Source: Molanna angustata | Taxonomy: Eukaryota; Arthropoda; Insecta; Trichoptera; Molannidae | Assembly (NCBI GenBank): GCA_963576475.1 | Contig: OY754979.1 | Coordinates: forward strand, 24,597,034 to 24,661,033 | DNA: 64,000 bases | Direction of reading: 5' to 3' | Part shown: piece by piece, positions 32,925 to 42,957 of the stretch | How the letters are laid out: each line of letters starts with the position of its first letter | How positions within the stretch are numbered: position 1 is the stretch's first letter | Translations under genes and position numbers: made by a program | Notes under the pieces: generated by a model | The model's input: only the letters and a program-made list of their open reading frames with translations | Told to the model about the DNA's origin: nothing | Database searches by the model: none

Positions 32925-34310
32925 AAGTTTTGTACGATCTTTTAATTTTGATTAATATAATAAAGCTTCCTGGCTCTGTGGTTGTGATAAACTAAATAGT
33001 TTTTTTTTGTTTACAATGTATAATTTACGGCGGAAATTCGACTTGGATAGTAAACAGTGTCAGTGATTTGAGTCACTTGTCTCAAAAGATAAAAACACAT
33101 TGTTCATCTCAAAGTAAACGGTGTCAGTGATTTGAGTCACTTGTCTCAAAAGATAAAAACACATTGTTCATCTCAAAGTAAACGGTGTCAGTGATTTGAG
33201 TCACTTGTCTCAAAAGATAAAAACACATTGTTCATCTCAAAGTAAACGGTGTCAGTGATTTGAGTCACTTGTCTCAAAAGATAAAAACACATTGTTCATC
33301 TCAAGTCATTTACAGAATGAGATGACACTGGCTATTTTGGGCACAGTCGATATAAGATTACAGTTAGATTCAGGATATCGCGCTCAAATTAAGCAACATA
33401 ATGAACTTGTTGACAAAAATAGGTATATTTTGTCCAAATTAATTGACTGTGTCAAATTTTTTGGGGCTTTTGAACTAGCATTACGTGGTCACGATGAAAA
33501 GACCGAATCTAGCAACCGTGGAATTCTTTAAGGTTTGATAGACTTTGTATCAGAACTTGACAGATGTATGAAACAACACTTAGAATCGGCCACCATTTTT
33601 AAAGAAACATCTAAAACTATACAAAACGAAGTATGAGATGCAATTGTAGAAGTTTATCATTCCGAAATAAGTAATCAAATTTTAGAAAGCGAGTTCATCT
33701 CAATTCAAGCCGACGAAACAACAGACGTGTCAACTGTTTCATAAAATTCAAAAACTATTCCCTTATGCTTATTTTGTTCATTGTTACGCACATCAACTTA
33801 ACCTTATCATTCAGAATGCAGTGTCAGAAAATAAAGAAGTTCAAAGATTTTTTGCTCATTTACAAGCGTTCCCTAATTTTTTCCAGGTTGCCCAAAAGTG
33901 TCAAAATTCTTAATCAAATCGTTCATGAAAAATTGCCTGCAGCACCACAAACCAGATGGAATTTTAATTCAAGAACTGTCAAAACCATCCACACGTATAC
34001 CGAGTCCCTAATTGAATGTATGGATCATATTTTAAAATCAGATAAGAATGATATCAATACCATTAAACAAGCCGACATGCTATTGCGATATTTAAAAGAC
34101 GAAACATTTATATATTGGTTAAACTTTTTCCAGAAAATCTTACCACAGTGAGATATTTTCTTTCAACAACTTCAAAAACGAAACATAGACTCCTTGTTAG
34201 TTAAGAAATATATCTCCAATTTTGAAGCGTCAATACAGGCCATACGAGAAACATCAGATCAATATGATGAGCCTCCAAATAAAATAATTAAAACTAGCAA
34301 AGCAAAATAG
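32925..34310 (+). pseudogene. hAT transposase (ZMYM1-like, TTF zinc finger and DUF4371), copy 1
   Basis: The TTF-type finger begins RSFNFD/LYNKASWLCGCDKLN and runs to WTVNGVSDLSHLSQKIKTH. The DUF4371 region follows: IDVRLQ-like VDIRLQLDSGYRAQIKQHNE, LSKLIDCVKFFGAFELALRGHDE, LIDFVSELD, ISIQADETTDVSTVS. Relative to copy 2 it lacks about 210 bp after 33742, which removes the segment with the second catalytic aspartate (YDGASVMNG in copy 2). The tail RWNFNSRTVKTIHTYTESLIE continues to 34300 and meets FLYWCH sequence with no gap. Internal stops (33529, 33634) confirm decay. The C-terminal dimerisation domain of hAT is not present. Confidence 0.8.
33051..33304. repeat. 64-bp tandem repeat x 4 within the hAT gene
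   Basis: The segment starting TAAACGGTGTCAGTGATTTG and ending CATTGTTCATCTCAAAG is repeated four times with a 64-bp period (starts at 33051, 33115, 33179 and 33243) and almost no divergence. It encodes the link between the zinc finger and DUF4371. As 64 is not a multiple of three, the amplification destroys the frame. Copy 2 has only a single, interrupted unit. Confidence 0.92.
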
Positions 34311-34835
34311 AGTATGAATATATAATTGTTGAAAAAGAAAAAAGAAAACTGTTATTTCAGTCTCATTTATTTTTAAAGGATAAAGCTGTGGGGGAGAATA
34401 TCTATTGGAAATGTGACCACTTTAAAAAATCATGGAGTAAGGCTAGAGTGGTGACTTGGTTAGAAACTATCATAAAAGTCAGTATAGAGCACAGTCATAT
34501 AGCCAGGGTTGAGGAGATAGAGCGACAGAGAATCATTGAAAAAATTAGGATACAAGCTGCAACCAGTCGTGACACGCCAACATATATTATATCTACGGTA
34601 ACAGGTACTAGTTTAATTTTTTACATTTAAGTAACAATCCACATCAATTGTACTTGTATCATTTATCCAAATTATGCAATGTAATAAAATAAAGAATAAA
34701 TTAATGTATTTCTAGGTCATCGGAGCCAATTTACCTTCGGTATAGAAGTCTCAAGAGGTCCATCGACAATATTCGTCAGAGAAATGACATTGCTCCAACA
34801 GAATTAGCAGACGCAATGAGGGACACAACAACTCT
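34300..34835 (+). pseudogene. FLYWCH exon and following exon, copy C, fused to the hAT gene
   Basis: The FLYWCH frame (IIVEKEKRKLLFQSHLFLKDKAVGENIYWKCDHFKKSWSKARVV, cut here at about 20 residues per block in the real protein) ends DTPTYIISTVTG. A probable intron follows (GTACTAG at about 34605 to TTTCTAG at 34712), then a second exon, SSEPIYLRYRSLKRSIDNIR and NDIAPTELADAMRD. One cysteine of the finger is replaced by serine (WSKAR against WCKAR in copies A and B). The initiator region reads TAG where copy A has ATG, so it cannot start independently. It ends at 34832, where copy B starts. Confidence 0.6.
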
Positions 34836-35866
34836 TCGTCGCTAGTGCAAGCCAATAATGTTGCCGTCGCCAATTATATAAAATATAGTATTTTTTCAGC
34901 AACATTTTTTAGGCATAACAACATAATACAAACTCTCATTTATTTATATTAATGGCACAAGCCTTCTAGACGTTTTTAGATAAATAGGAACTATCATTGC
35001 CTGTACAAATCAATACACAAACCATGTAGCAATGAACATTCATAAACAAGAGGATTTGCGCAGATTTCCGCTACACTCTTCACTCTGATCTCCACACTAA
35101 ACTCTGTTCTTAGTACAACACCACTACTACCAAGCATATTTCACACCACTACCCCTAAGAGTTCAACACGTACCAACAGGGGTACCGTCGATCAAACATG
35201 GATCAAGTACCACCAAACCGCTGATGGTGAGTTGCCCCACCTCTTACTTGGTATTGGGTAATTATATTGTGTAAAAAAATTCAGATTTGATTAATATTTT
35301 TTACTGAATATTCAGGTTTAAATAAATTTTAATCATTATATATATTATATTATATGTTTATATCAGAATAGTATTTCTATTTTTTACCAATACGATCTTT
35401 CTAGAAACCTTAATGAATGATCTTATTCTCCCCACACCCACCTTAATGTGGTTTTCCACTAGGTCGACAGATTGCACCGTATTGAAAATGCATGTATTTT
35501 CCCAATTTGTATTTTTATAATACACACAACATAGGATTTTATGGTTTAATTTATAATCTGACAACACTTGTGATAAAACCACGAAATTTTGCTTTCTTCA
35601 CAATTTTTTACGAAGCAAAGCAAAATGGAGTACGAATACATAATTGGTGAAAAAGGAAACAGAAAACTGTTATTTCAGTCTCATTTACTTGTAAAAGATA
35701 AAGCTGTGGGGAAGGGAATGTAATGGAAATGTGACCAGTTTAAAAAACTTATGGTGCAAGACTCGAGTGGTGACTCGGTTAGAAACTATCATAAAAGTCA
35801 GTATAGAGCACAGTCATATAGCCAGGGTTGAGGAGATAGAGCGACAGAGAATCATTGAAAAAATTA
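34833..35866 (+). repeat. FLYWCH-bearing repeat, copy B
   Basis: Near-identical to 22819-23852. It has the same non-coding leader and the FLYWCH exon from the ATG at about 35625 (MEYEYIIGEKGNRKLLF). Here a frameshift near 35717-35745 (GGGAAGGGAATG and an extra A) disrupts the finger before LWCKTRVV. The shared leader contains ATGGATCAAGTACCACC...GATGGTGAGTTG, a short start plus donor-like site that may be the element's first exon. Confidence 0.8.
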
Positions 35867-36356
35867 GGATACAAGCTGCAACCAGTCGTGACACGCCAAC
35901 ATACATTATATCTACGGTAACAGATCCTATCAATTAGGATACAAGCTGCAACCAGTCGTGACACGCCAACATACATTATATCTACGGTAACAGATCCTAT
36001 CAATTAGGATACAAGCTGCAACCAGTCGTGACACGCCAACATACATTATATCTACGGTAACAGATCCTATCAATTAGGATACAAGCTGCAACCAGTCGTG
36101 ACACGCCAACATACATTATATCTACGGTAACAGATCCTATCAATTAGGATACAAGCTGCAACCAGTCGTGACACGCCAACATACATTATATCTACGGTAA
36201 CAGATCCTATCAATTAGGATACAAGCTGCAACCAGTCGTGACACGCCAACATACATTATATCTACGGTAACAGATCCTATCAATTAGGATACAAGCTGCA
36301 ACCAGTCGTGACACGCCAACATACATTATATCTACGGTAACAGATCCAATCAATCA
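35867..36356. repeat. 70-bp tandem repeat x 7 derived from the FLYWCH exon end
   Basis: Units begin with AGGATACAAGCTGCAACCAG and finish AACAGATCCTATCAATT. The word ACCAGTCGTG recurs at 35881, 35951, 36021, 36091, 36161, 36231 and 36301. The first six are essentially identical and the last ends GATCCAATCAATCAG. The single unit in copy C (34549-34607) is the ancestral coding state. Seventy is not a multiple of three and the unit junction contains TAG, so the array ends the reading frame. Expansion must be recent. Confidence 0.95.
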
Positions 36357-36680
36357 GGTACGAGTTAAAGTTTTTACATTTAAATAACAATCCATATCAA
36401 TTGTACTTGTATCATTTATCCAAATTATGATGTAATCAAATAAAGAATAAATTAATGTATTTCTAGGTCATCGGAGCCAATTTACCTTCGGTCGGGAAGT
36501 CTCAAGAGGTCCATCGACAATATTCGTCAGAGAAATGACATTGCTTCAACAGAATTAGCAGACGCAATGAGGGACGCAACAAATGAGTTTCGCGCCCCGG
36601 TCATCATACAAACGGAGGGAACCACCGAACAAAGTTTCCAAAATTACGGGAAACATTCGTACGGGATCTGCTAAAGTTAA
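36357..36680 (+). pseudogene. Second FLYWCH-gene exon, copy B
   Basis: After an apparent intron (GTACGAG at 36358 to TTTCTAG near 36466) the exon reads SSEPIYLRSGSLKRSIDNIR and NDIASTELADAMRDATNEF, parallel to copy C. It continues past the point where copy C ends into a short basic stretch (VSKITGNIRTGSAKVKRGQ in one frame) near 36640-36690. The protein's activity is unknown; the linkage of a FLYWCH finger with this helical exon recurs, so they belong to one gene. Confidence 0.5.
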
Positions 36681-37039
36681 GCGTGGCCAAACTATATTAT
36701 ATGAATGAATGTTGAAAAATTGAGTCAAGATTAGACAGACAATGTTAAATATAAGTATTAACCAATGCTGTATTTTTTTAGATTGGAAACTACATTGAAG
36801 GGAAAATAAAAAATATTGGGGACACTTCCCCCACTTTCTCCACTAGTACTAGAAGCGAGTCAAAAAGAGATCAACAGGTTTCGGAAAAGAGATCAACAGG
36901 TACAAGCGTGCACGCTCAATGCCCAAGTCATAGCTATGCCATTTGATGTACAAACGCTCGTAAATATACCGCACCTTATGACATGGCCCCTATAACTCCA
37001 TCGGGAAAAGACTTGGGCGCTCACTAATGACGACCAGTG
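36681..37039 (+). pseudogene. Left flank of the gypsy element, decayed gag end
   Basis: Mostly non-coding, with a short duplication of AAAAGAGATCAACAGGT (36866-36901). The last 80 bp in one frame read NARKYTAPYDMAPI and continue into the TSD. Across the LINE this joins the protease frame at 42958, so this is the gag/pol junction of the gypsy copy that the LINE invaded. Low conservation. Confidence 0.4.
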
Positions 37040-37393
37040 GGGGGCAAAGGGGGTGCACGGTCAGCGGGTCTGTTGTCTGCTCACAAAACGGGGCGGGGAA
37101 TGGTGGTCGTTGATCGTGCATCCTTATCCGATCCTCACCTCCTCGCGGTGCCCCCTGGTAATTTGACGGTCATATGGGACGTCACGTGTATCCTCATGCC
37201 TACGCGTGTGGACGCTTGGGGCGGCCCATGGGCCGTTAAAGCTAACGAGGACGGATGAAAAACCCAAGCTAAGGTCTGTCGTGCCGAGAGCTGAATGGCA
37301 CTTGGGTTACATAGTGTCAGAAGCGACTCCTGGGGAAACCGGGCGAAATCCCCTTGTAATGCAGCCTTCTGCGTCTAAGAGGCTCTGGGCGCA

Positions 37394-39157
37394 GTGACGT
37401 ATATTTCCTCAATACTCGTGGGAACTACATGGATAATAAAAAAAATAAAATCTTATGATAGTGAAGGAGAGAGCGAAGAAGACAGTATCACTGTCTTGCT
37501 GCAGGGTTGTTCAGAGGCCCTCAGCAGAACAGTGATAGATCAGTCGGAGGGGTGTGACTCCCCAATGACTGTAAATTCCGATGTGGAAACAGGGACTGAA
37601 TTGGCCCAATCTACTAGGAATAATTCTCCATTATCTGATATAATGGAGTATGTGGATATCCCACAGATCCCATCAGTGGCGAGTACGTCTCAAACCCTGA
37701 CAGAGGACTGTGAGGAATCCAATATTGGACAACACAGTGTAAAACGCTGTGGAGCATCCAGAAGAAGGCTGAAGAAGGCTCTGATTAGGGGTGGGATGTC
37801 TACAGACCCTGCTGACAAGCCCGCCACCGACATTCATCCTTCAGCTGTTAAAAGGCCAAGGCAGGATGACTCTATTGAGCATCCCAGTAAGAAGGACAAA
37901 GCTGAAGCAATGTCCTACCGAAAAGCCATCAGCCACAAAGTCGGAATCTGCTCTAAGACCGACTCAAAACTTACCGACAAGGAATTAACCACCCTTGAGG
38001 TAAGGCTAAACGAGGCCGTGTTTCAGGCAATGGATGCAAGGCAGTATATTCCAAGATTTGAATCTTGTGTTCCCAAGGTGGGCATACTAGCCATCACATG
38101 CATAGACCAAAGATCCAAGGAATGGATCGAGAAATTAGTTCCTATCTTACCCTGGAAGGGGGCGGAACTAAAGGTGATCCAAGGGCATGAACTGCCTAGG
38201 AATCACATAGCTGTGGCAACCATCCCAGGTAAAGCCTACCTAAAACCTCATATGGTATTAAGATTACTAGAGAGCAATGAGGGAATCAACACCAGACACT
38301 GGAAGGTGTTAAACATCAATAAACTTGACTGGTGTTACAAAATGGCATTCTCAATTGACGAGGCATCAGCCAAAGCAATTGAGAGGGCTGGATACAGGCC
38401 TTATATGGGCATGACCAGGATATCCTTTATGATAAAGGAGCTGGGATTAAACAAGGAAAAGGGCCTTGCGACAAATGATGGATTAGCTGGGGCTGGACCT
38501 AGCTCAACTAATGCCGTCATTAAGGAAATTGGGCTGAATGCTGGAGACGTAGGCCCTGGCAAGGGGTCACGGAATCCTCATGTGGCAGCCTCTGAGATCG
38601 TGGTTGAGGCTGAGTCAACACCAGGCCTGGCCCGACCTGCTCTGGGTGGCTCTGGGGGTTTCGTGCCTGTCGCCGGGGCGTCAGTCGGAGTGAATCCTGC
38701 CAGTGGAAAGTCCATCGGTGTCACCAATGCTGGGACAACACCTGGCCCGACAAAGGTGATGCCGAGGACTGTGTCTGCCGGTGCTTCCAATGCTGGGACA
38801 TCAACCGGCCCATCAAAGGTGGCACCGAGGGTAGTGTCCATTGATGGCGTCAATGCTGGGACATCGTCTGGCCCGGTAGGGACGGCATCGGGGACGGTTT
38901 CTGCCCTCGGTGGCGCCAATGCTGGGACAACATCTGGCCCGGCAGGGGAGGCACCGGGGACGACCGCTGGAGGGATTTTGGGGCCGGCACACTCGGCTCA
39001 AGGAATAAGAGGTGCTAGAAGTGGCAAAAAGCTACCTAGAAAAACCTCATATCCCGCCGGAGGGTATACCTATGACGAAAGCGGTAACCCAAAAGCGGTA
39101 AATAAATATCCATTGAAGAGCAGGGGCTCCCAATGGAAAGGGCCTAGAAGGCATTGA
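37394..39157 (+). CDS. LINE ORF1, RNA-binding Gag-like protein (DUF4780-like)
   Basis: Open from the stop at 37376 to the TGA at 39155 (587 codons counted from 37394). The first in-frame ATG is at 37565 (MTVNSDVETG), giving about 530 residues; the codon at 37394 is GTG, so initiation is either internal or non-AUG. An acidic N-terminus precedes a basic stretch (about residues 115-175). A conserved globular region (about 195-345, with RLNEAVFQAMD, PWKGAELKVIQGHELPRNH, GYRPYMGMTRISFMIKEL) resembles the DUF4780 family found in LINE ORF1s. The C-terminus is G/T/P/S-rich with four 21-22-residue repeats containing NAGTxxGP (38726-38990) and a basic end. It presumably coats element RNA. No zinc knuckles are seen. 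Confidence 0.8.
   Translation: MTYISSILVGTTWIIKKIKSYDSEGESEEDSITVLLQGCSEALSRTVIDQSEGCDSPMTVNSDVETGTELAQSTRNNSPLSDIMEYVDIPQIPSVASTSQTLTEDCEESNIGQHSVKRCGASRRRLKKALIRGGMSTDPADKPATDIHPSAVKRPRQDDSIEHPSKKDKAEAMSYRKAISHKVGICSKTDSKLTDKELTTLEVRLNEAVFQAMDARQYIPRFESCVPKVGILAITCIDQRSKEWIEKLVPILPWKGAELKVIQGHELPRNHIAVATIPGKAYLKPHMVLRLLESNEGINTRHWKVLNINKLDWCYKMAFSIDEASAKAIERAGYRPYMGMTRISFMIKELGLNKEKGLATNDGLAGAGPSSTNAVIKEIGLNAGDVGPGKGSRNPHVAASEIVVEAESTPGLARPALGGSGGFVPVAGASVGVNPASGKSIGVTNAGTTPGPTKVMPRTVSAGASNAGTSTGPSKVAPRVVSIDGVNAGTSSGPVGTASGTVSALGGANAGTTSGPAGEAPGTTAGGILGPAHSAQGIRGARSGKKLPRKTSYPAGGYTYDESGNPKAVNKYPLKSRGSQWKGPRRH
38726..38990 (+). repeat. 63-66-bp coding repeats in LINE ORF1
   Basis: The word AATGCTGGGACA recurs at 38726, 38789, 38852 and 38918 (63, 63 and 66 bp apart, all multiples of three). 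The units encode a low-complexity NAGTxxGP...VS linker and keep the frame, unlike the disruptive tandem repeats elsewhere in the window. Confidence 0.85.
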
Positions 39158-39162
39158 GGACC

Positions 39163-42100
39163 ATGTTGATGGACACTCAATACCCAATAAAAAATATAAT
39201 AAAGGCAAATATAGTTACTGACAATACTAAAAAACGGAACTACAACAGTGGTGAAGGATACATAAACCCTAACACTGGAAAAAATATCAATGATAAGATA
39301 GGTATACTTCAAATAAACCTTCACCAGGCTCGAGCTGCTTCGGCTATTGCCAATAGAAGGTTGCAGAAAGAAAACCTAACAGCACTACTGGTACAGGAAC
39401 CATGGACCATTAATAACAGAGTATGTGGCCTGGGCTCCATGGGAACAGTTATATCCTGTGACCATGAATCTAGACCCAGAGCATGTATAGTGATAAACAA
39501 TAATACCAAATATATTGGCATTCCAGAATTTTGCAAAAGGGATCTCGTGGCTATAATGATCCCACAAAAAGCAGACAACAGAAAACTAATACTCTGTTCA
39601 GCATACTTTGCAGGTGATGAAGCATTACCGCTTACAATCCTTGAAGAAGTAATAAACTTCTCAAAGCAGAATGATGCGAGACTCATTGTTGGGTGTGATG
39701 CAAACGCTCATCATACAATATGGGGCAGCACAGACTGTAATCAAAGAGGGGAAAATCTTTTAGATTTCATCATCACGCATAATCTAAACATTGTGAACAA
39801 AGGTAATGAACCTACATTCACTACCAAAGCAAGGTCTGAGGTTTTAGATCTCACCCTCTGCTCACAAAATATCAGCAATGAAGTTATGGACTGGCACGTA
39901 TCGTCAGAAGAATCAGCTTCTGACCATAGACATTTAATGTTCCACATTAAAAGCCTGACAAAAACAACAATTCAATATAGAAATAAAAAATCTACTGATT
40001 GGATTGGGTTCAAAGACGACCTTAAGGGTGGTACTAGCCCAATAGAGTCGACAAGAAATCTAAGAAGAATTGATTTAATTACGGATGAACTTACGGAAAA
40101 CCTAATTTTGGCCTATGAACAGAACTGCCCTATTAAAACAAAAACTGGAAAAAGGGAAGTTCCCTGGTGGAACTCAAACCTATCCACCCTTAGGGCAAAA
40201 ACTAGGAAACTGTTCAATAGAGCTAAACACTATAGCCTGTGGGAAGAGTACAGAAAATCTCTAACAGAATATCATAAGGCTATAAGGAAAGCCAAAACGG
40301 AATCTTGGAAAAAGTTCTGCAGTACCATAAATGGTACTAAAGAAACAGCAAGGATTAATAAAATCCTTGCCAGGAGGAAGGAACCTGATATAGGTCTCCT
40401 AACAAAAGAAGATGGTTATTATACTGCAACATGCAAGGAAACACTTGAGCTATTAGCTAAAACACATTTTCCTGGATGCGAAACGGTGAAGGAAACCATC
40501 ACTAAGCCTCCAGGATGCGATAAACCAAGTTTAAATGACTGGAGATTAGCATCAAAAATCTTCAACTCTTTTGAGCCTTATAAAAGCAGTGGAAATGATA
40601 ACATATTCCCTGCTCTCCTACAGAACGGTATAGAAAAAATCATGCCGACACTGCTGAAAATATTCAGATCCAGTCTTGCATGGGGCTATGTTCCACAAAG
40701 CTGGAGAACAGTCAAAGTAACCTATATACCAAAACCAGGTAAAGAAAGTTATAAGACTCCAAAAGCTTATAGACCAATTAGTCTATCTTCATTCATGCTA
40801 AAAACTATGGAAAAGATTTTACATAGATACATAGTGAGCAATATAATAACATTGCATCCTATTCATCCAAAGCAACATGCTTACCAAGAGGGCAAATCTA
40901 CTGAAACAGCTCTCATTGAAATCGTAGGAAATATAAGAAAATCTCTAGATAGCGGAGAAATTACTCTGTGTGCGTTCCTTGACATAGAAAGAGCATTTGA
41001 TGCAGTACCAATAAGCGTACTAATGAGTGGACTAAGACAGAAACATGTAGACAACACTATAATAAAATGGATTGACAACATGTTATCCAATAGATACATC
41101 ATAACTAATCTGGTGGATGAGACTACTAAGGCTAAAACAAACAGGGGGTGTCCGCAGGGTGGAGTCTTATCACCACTCCTGTGGACGCTGGCTGTGGATG
41201 GCCTAGTAAGCACACTAAACGAATGTGGATATAATACACAAAGCTATGCGGATGATATAGTCATTACAATCAGAGGGAAAGAATGTGAAACAATCTCTGA
41301 TCTGCTACAAAATGCACTAAAAATAGTTGAAAAATGGTGCAAAGATAATGGACTAACAGTTAATGCAAATAAAACAACTGTTGTACCTTTCACTAGGAAA
41401 AGAAAGTTGGATAAACTCTCACCTCCAATATTCTTTGGAAAAAAACTGGACTTTTCCAATGAAGTAAAATATCTAGGTATAACATTGGATAGTAAATTAA
41501 CATGGACACAACATGTAGAAAAAGTTGCTCAAAAAGCAATCAAAGCATTATGGACATGCCATAGACTCATAGGGAATAATTGGGGACTAAAACCCCAACA
41601 AGCTCTGTGGTCATACACTACAATAATAAGACCCATAGTATCTTATGCTGTAACAGTTTGGAATGACAAACTACAACAAAGAGGCTGTGTAGATAAACTT
41701 AAACGTTTACAAAGATTAGCCTGCTTGCTCATTACGGGAGCCTTACACACAACTCCCACCGCTTCTCTAGAGGCCATGATTAGTCTACCACCTCTCCATT
41801 TATACCTTGAAAAAATGGCAAAGGAAGGTATTATAAGACTAACAAGTGGAAATAAACTAAACACAAATTTAGAAATCCAAGCAAATCTAAACAAAATAGA
41901 ATCTCAAGACAAATTACTTGCATTCCCAACAGATAAAATATTAACTGTTTACAACTTTGAAAAACCATACAAAGTAGAAATACAAACTAAAACTACAATA
42001 GCAGATGTTTGGTATCAGGAATCCAATGGTGCACTTATATGGTACACTGACGGATCCAAGAAAAAGAATGGTATAGGATCGGGCATATATGGGCAAGTGC

Positions 42101-42879
42101 CTAGGGTGAAGATCCACAAGCACTTGGGACAGTATGCAACGATCTTCCAGGCAGAAATATGTGCCATAACACTCTGTGCCTATGAAATCCTAAGAAGGAA
42201 TTATAAGAACCACAGAATATACATTTACTCTGATAGTCAAGCTGCTCTTAAAGCTCTTGATTCCTACACAGTAACTTCATCAACAGTACTAGACTGCATT
42301 GAAGCGCTGAAGACTCTATCAGTAAACTATGGTAACAAAATCACATTAAGATGGGTACCTGGACACTCCAATTATAAAGGTAACGAGGAGGCTGATGCTC
42401 TGGCAAATAGGGGAGCGGACATAGCTACCTATGGGCCGGAGCCTCACTGTCTCCTAGCTAATAGTATTGTCAAATCAACACTTTACCAAAGAATGCTTAA
42501 CAATGCCACTGAACTCTGGTTATCTACCCCAGGACAAAGACATTCAAAAGCACTCATTTCAGGATTCTCTTCAACACACTCTAGGCGGATCCTAACAATG
42601 AGCAGGAATAACCTTAGGATTCTTACTAGAATCTTAACTGGTCACTGTAGACTCAATAAACATCTATGCACGATGAATCTATCGGAAATGTACCTATGCA
42701 GGTTCTGCATGGATGAACATGAAACACCGATGCATCTACTTACAGAATGTGGCCCACTAATGCAAACAAGAGTAAAGAAAATAGGTTTGCATATTGCTGA
42801 TCAAAAGCAAATCAGAGACACCGATCCACAAAGGATTTTACAGTTCTTCCAGGAGATAGGACTATGGAATGACATCTAG
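39163..42879 (+). CDS. LINE ORF2: endonuclease, reverse transcriptase, RNase H
   Basis: About 1238 residues from the ATG at 39163, eight bases after the ORF1 stop in another frame; an in-frame TAG at 39145 bars an earlier start. Domains in order: apurinic-like endonuclease (about 45-265: ILQINLHQARAA, VQEPWTINN, GCDANAHHTIWG, ASDHRHLMF); RT (about 465-790: KAYRPISLSSFMLKTMEK, CAFLDIERAFDAV, NRGCPQGGVLSPLLW, SYADDIVIT); RNase H (about 955-1080: IWYTDGSKKKNG, IFQAEICAI, YSDSQAALKAL, VPGHSNYKGNEEADALA, all four acidic residues present); and a C-terminal CRFCMDEHETPMHLLTEC finger. It nicks the target and copies element RNA at the nick. No disabling mutation is visible. The close spacing to ORF1 suggests termination-reinitiation. 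Confidence 0.93.
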   Translation: MLMDTQYPIKNIIKANIVTDNTKKRNYNSGEGYINPNTGKNINDKIGILQINLHQARAASAIANRRLQKENLTALLVQEPWTINNRVCGLGSMGTVISCDHESRPRACIVINNNTKYIGIPEFCKRDLVAIMIPQKADNRKLILCSAYFAGDEALPLTILEEVINFSKQNDARLIVGCDANAHHTIWGSTDCNQRGENLLDFIITHNLNIVNKGNEPTFTTKARSEVLDLTLCSQNISNEVMDWHVSSEESASDHRHLMFHIKSLTKTTIQYRNKKSTDWIGFKDDLKGGTSPIESTRNLRRIDLITDELTENLILAYEQNCPIKTKTGKREVPWWNSNLSTLRAKTRKLFNRAKHYSLWEEYRKSLTEYHKAIRKAKTESWKKFCSTINGTKETARINKILARRKEPDIGLLTKEDGYYTATCKETLELLAKTHFPGCETVKETITKPPGCDKPSLNDWRLASKIFNSFEPYKSSGNDNIFPALLQNGIEKIMPTLLKIFRSSLAWGYVPQSWRTVKVTYIPKPGKESYKTPKAYRPISLSSFMLKTMEKILHRYIVSNIITLHPIHPKQHAYQEGKSTETALIEIVGNIRKSLDSGEITLCAFLDIERAFDAVPISVLMSGLRQKHVDNTIIKWIDNMLSNRYIITNLVDETTKAKTNRGCPQGGVLSPLLWTLAVDGLVSTLNECGYNTQSYADDIVITIRGKECETISDLLQNALKIVEKWCKDNGLTVNANKTTVVPFTRKRKLDKLSPPIFFGKKLDFSNEVKYLGITLDSKLTWTQHVEKVAQKAIKALWTCHRLIGNNWGLKPQQALWSYTTIIRPIVSYAVTVWNDKLQQRGCVDKLKRLQRLACLLITGALHTTPTASLEAMISLPPLHLYLEKMAKEGIIRLTSGNKLNTNLEIQANLNKIESQDKLLAFPTDKILTVYNFEKPYKVEIQTKTTIADVWYQESNGALIWYTDGSKKKNGIGSGIYGQVPRVKIHKHLGQYATIFQAEICAITLCAYEILRRNYKNHRIYIYSDSQAALKALDSYTVTSSTVLDCIEALKTLSVNYGNKITLRWVPGHSNYKGNEEADALANRGADIATYGPEPHCLLANSIVKSTLYQRMLNNATELWLSTPGQRHSKALISGFSSTHSRRILTMSRNNLRILTRILTGHCRLNKHLCTMNLSEMYLCRFCMDEHETPMHLLTECGPLMQTRVKKIGLHIADQKQIRDTDPQRILQFFQEIGLWNDI

Positions 42880-42957
42880 CAGGCAAAGTATCACAATGGA
42901 CTACTATTGAGTCGACGTGAGAGGGTCTCTGGATGGGTTATAAAAAAAAAAAAAAAA

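Noticed and set aside
35867..36356. CRISPR-like regular array
   Set aside because: Units are contiguous with no unique spacers, derive from an exon, and the genome is eukaryotic; the same holds for the arrays at 33051-33304 and 49043-49806.
37394..37564. GTG as the start codon of LINE ORF1
   Set aside because: A bacterial-type start is not expected in a nuclear eukaryotic element; I annotate the open frame but note that the first ATG is 37565.
39154..39162. TTG start for ORF2
   Set aside because: An ATG eight bases after the ORF1 stop (39163) is the plausible initiator.
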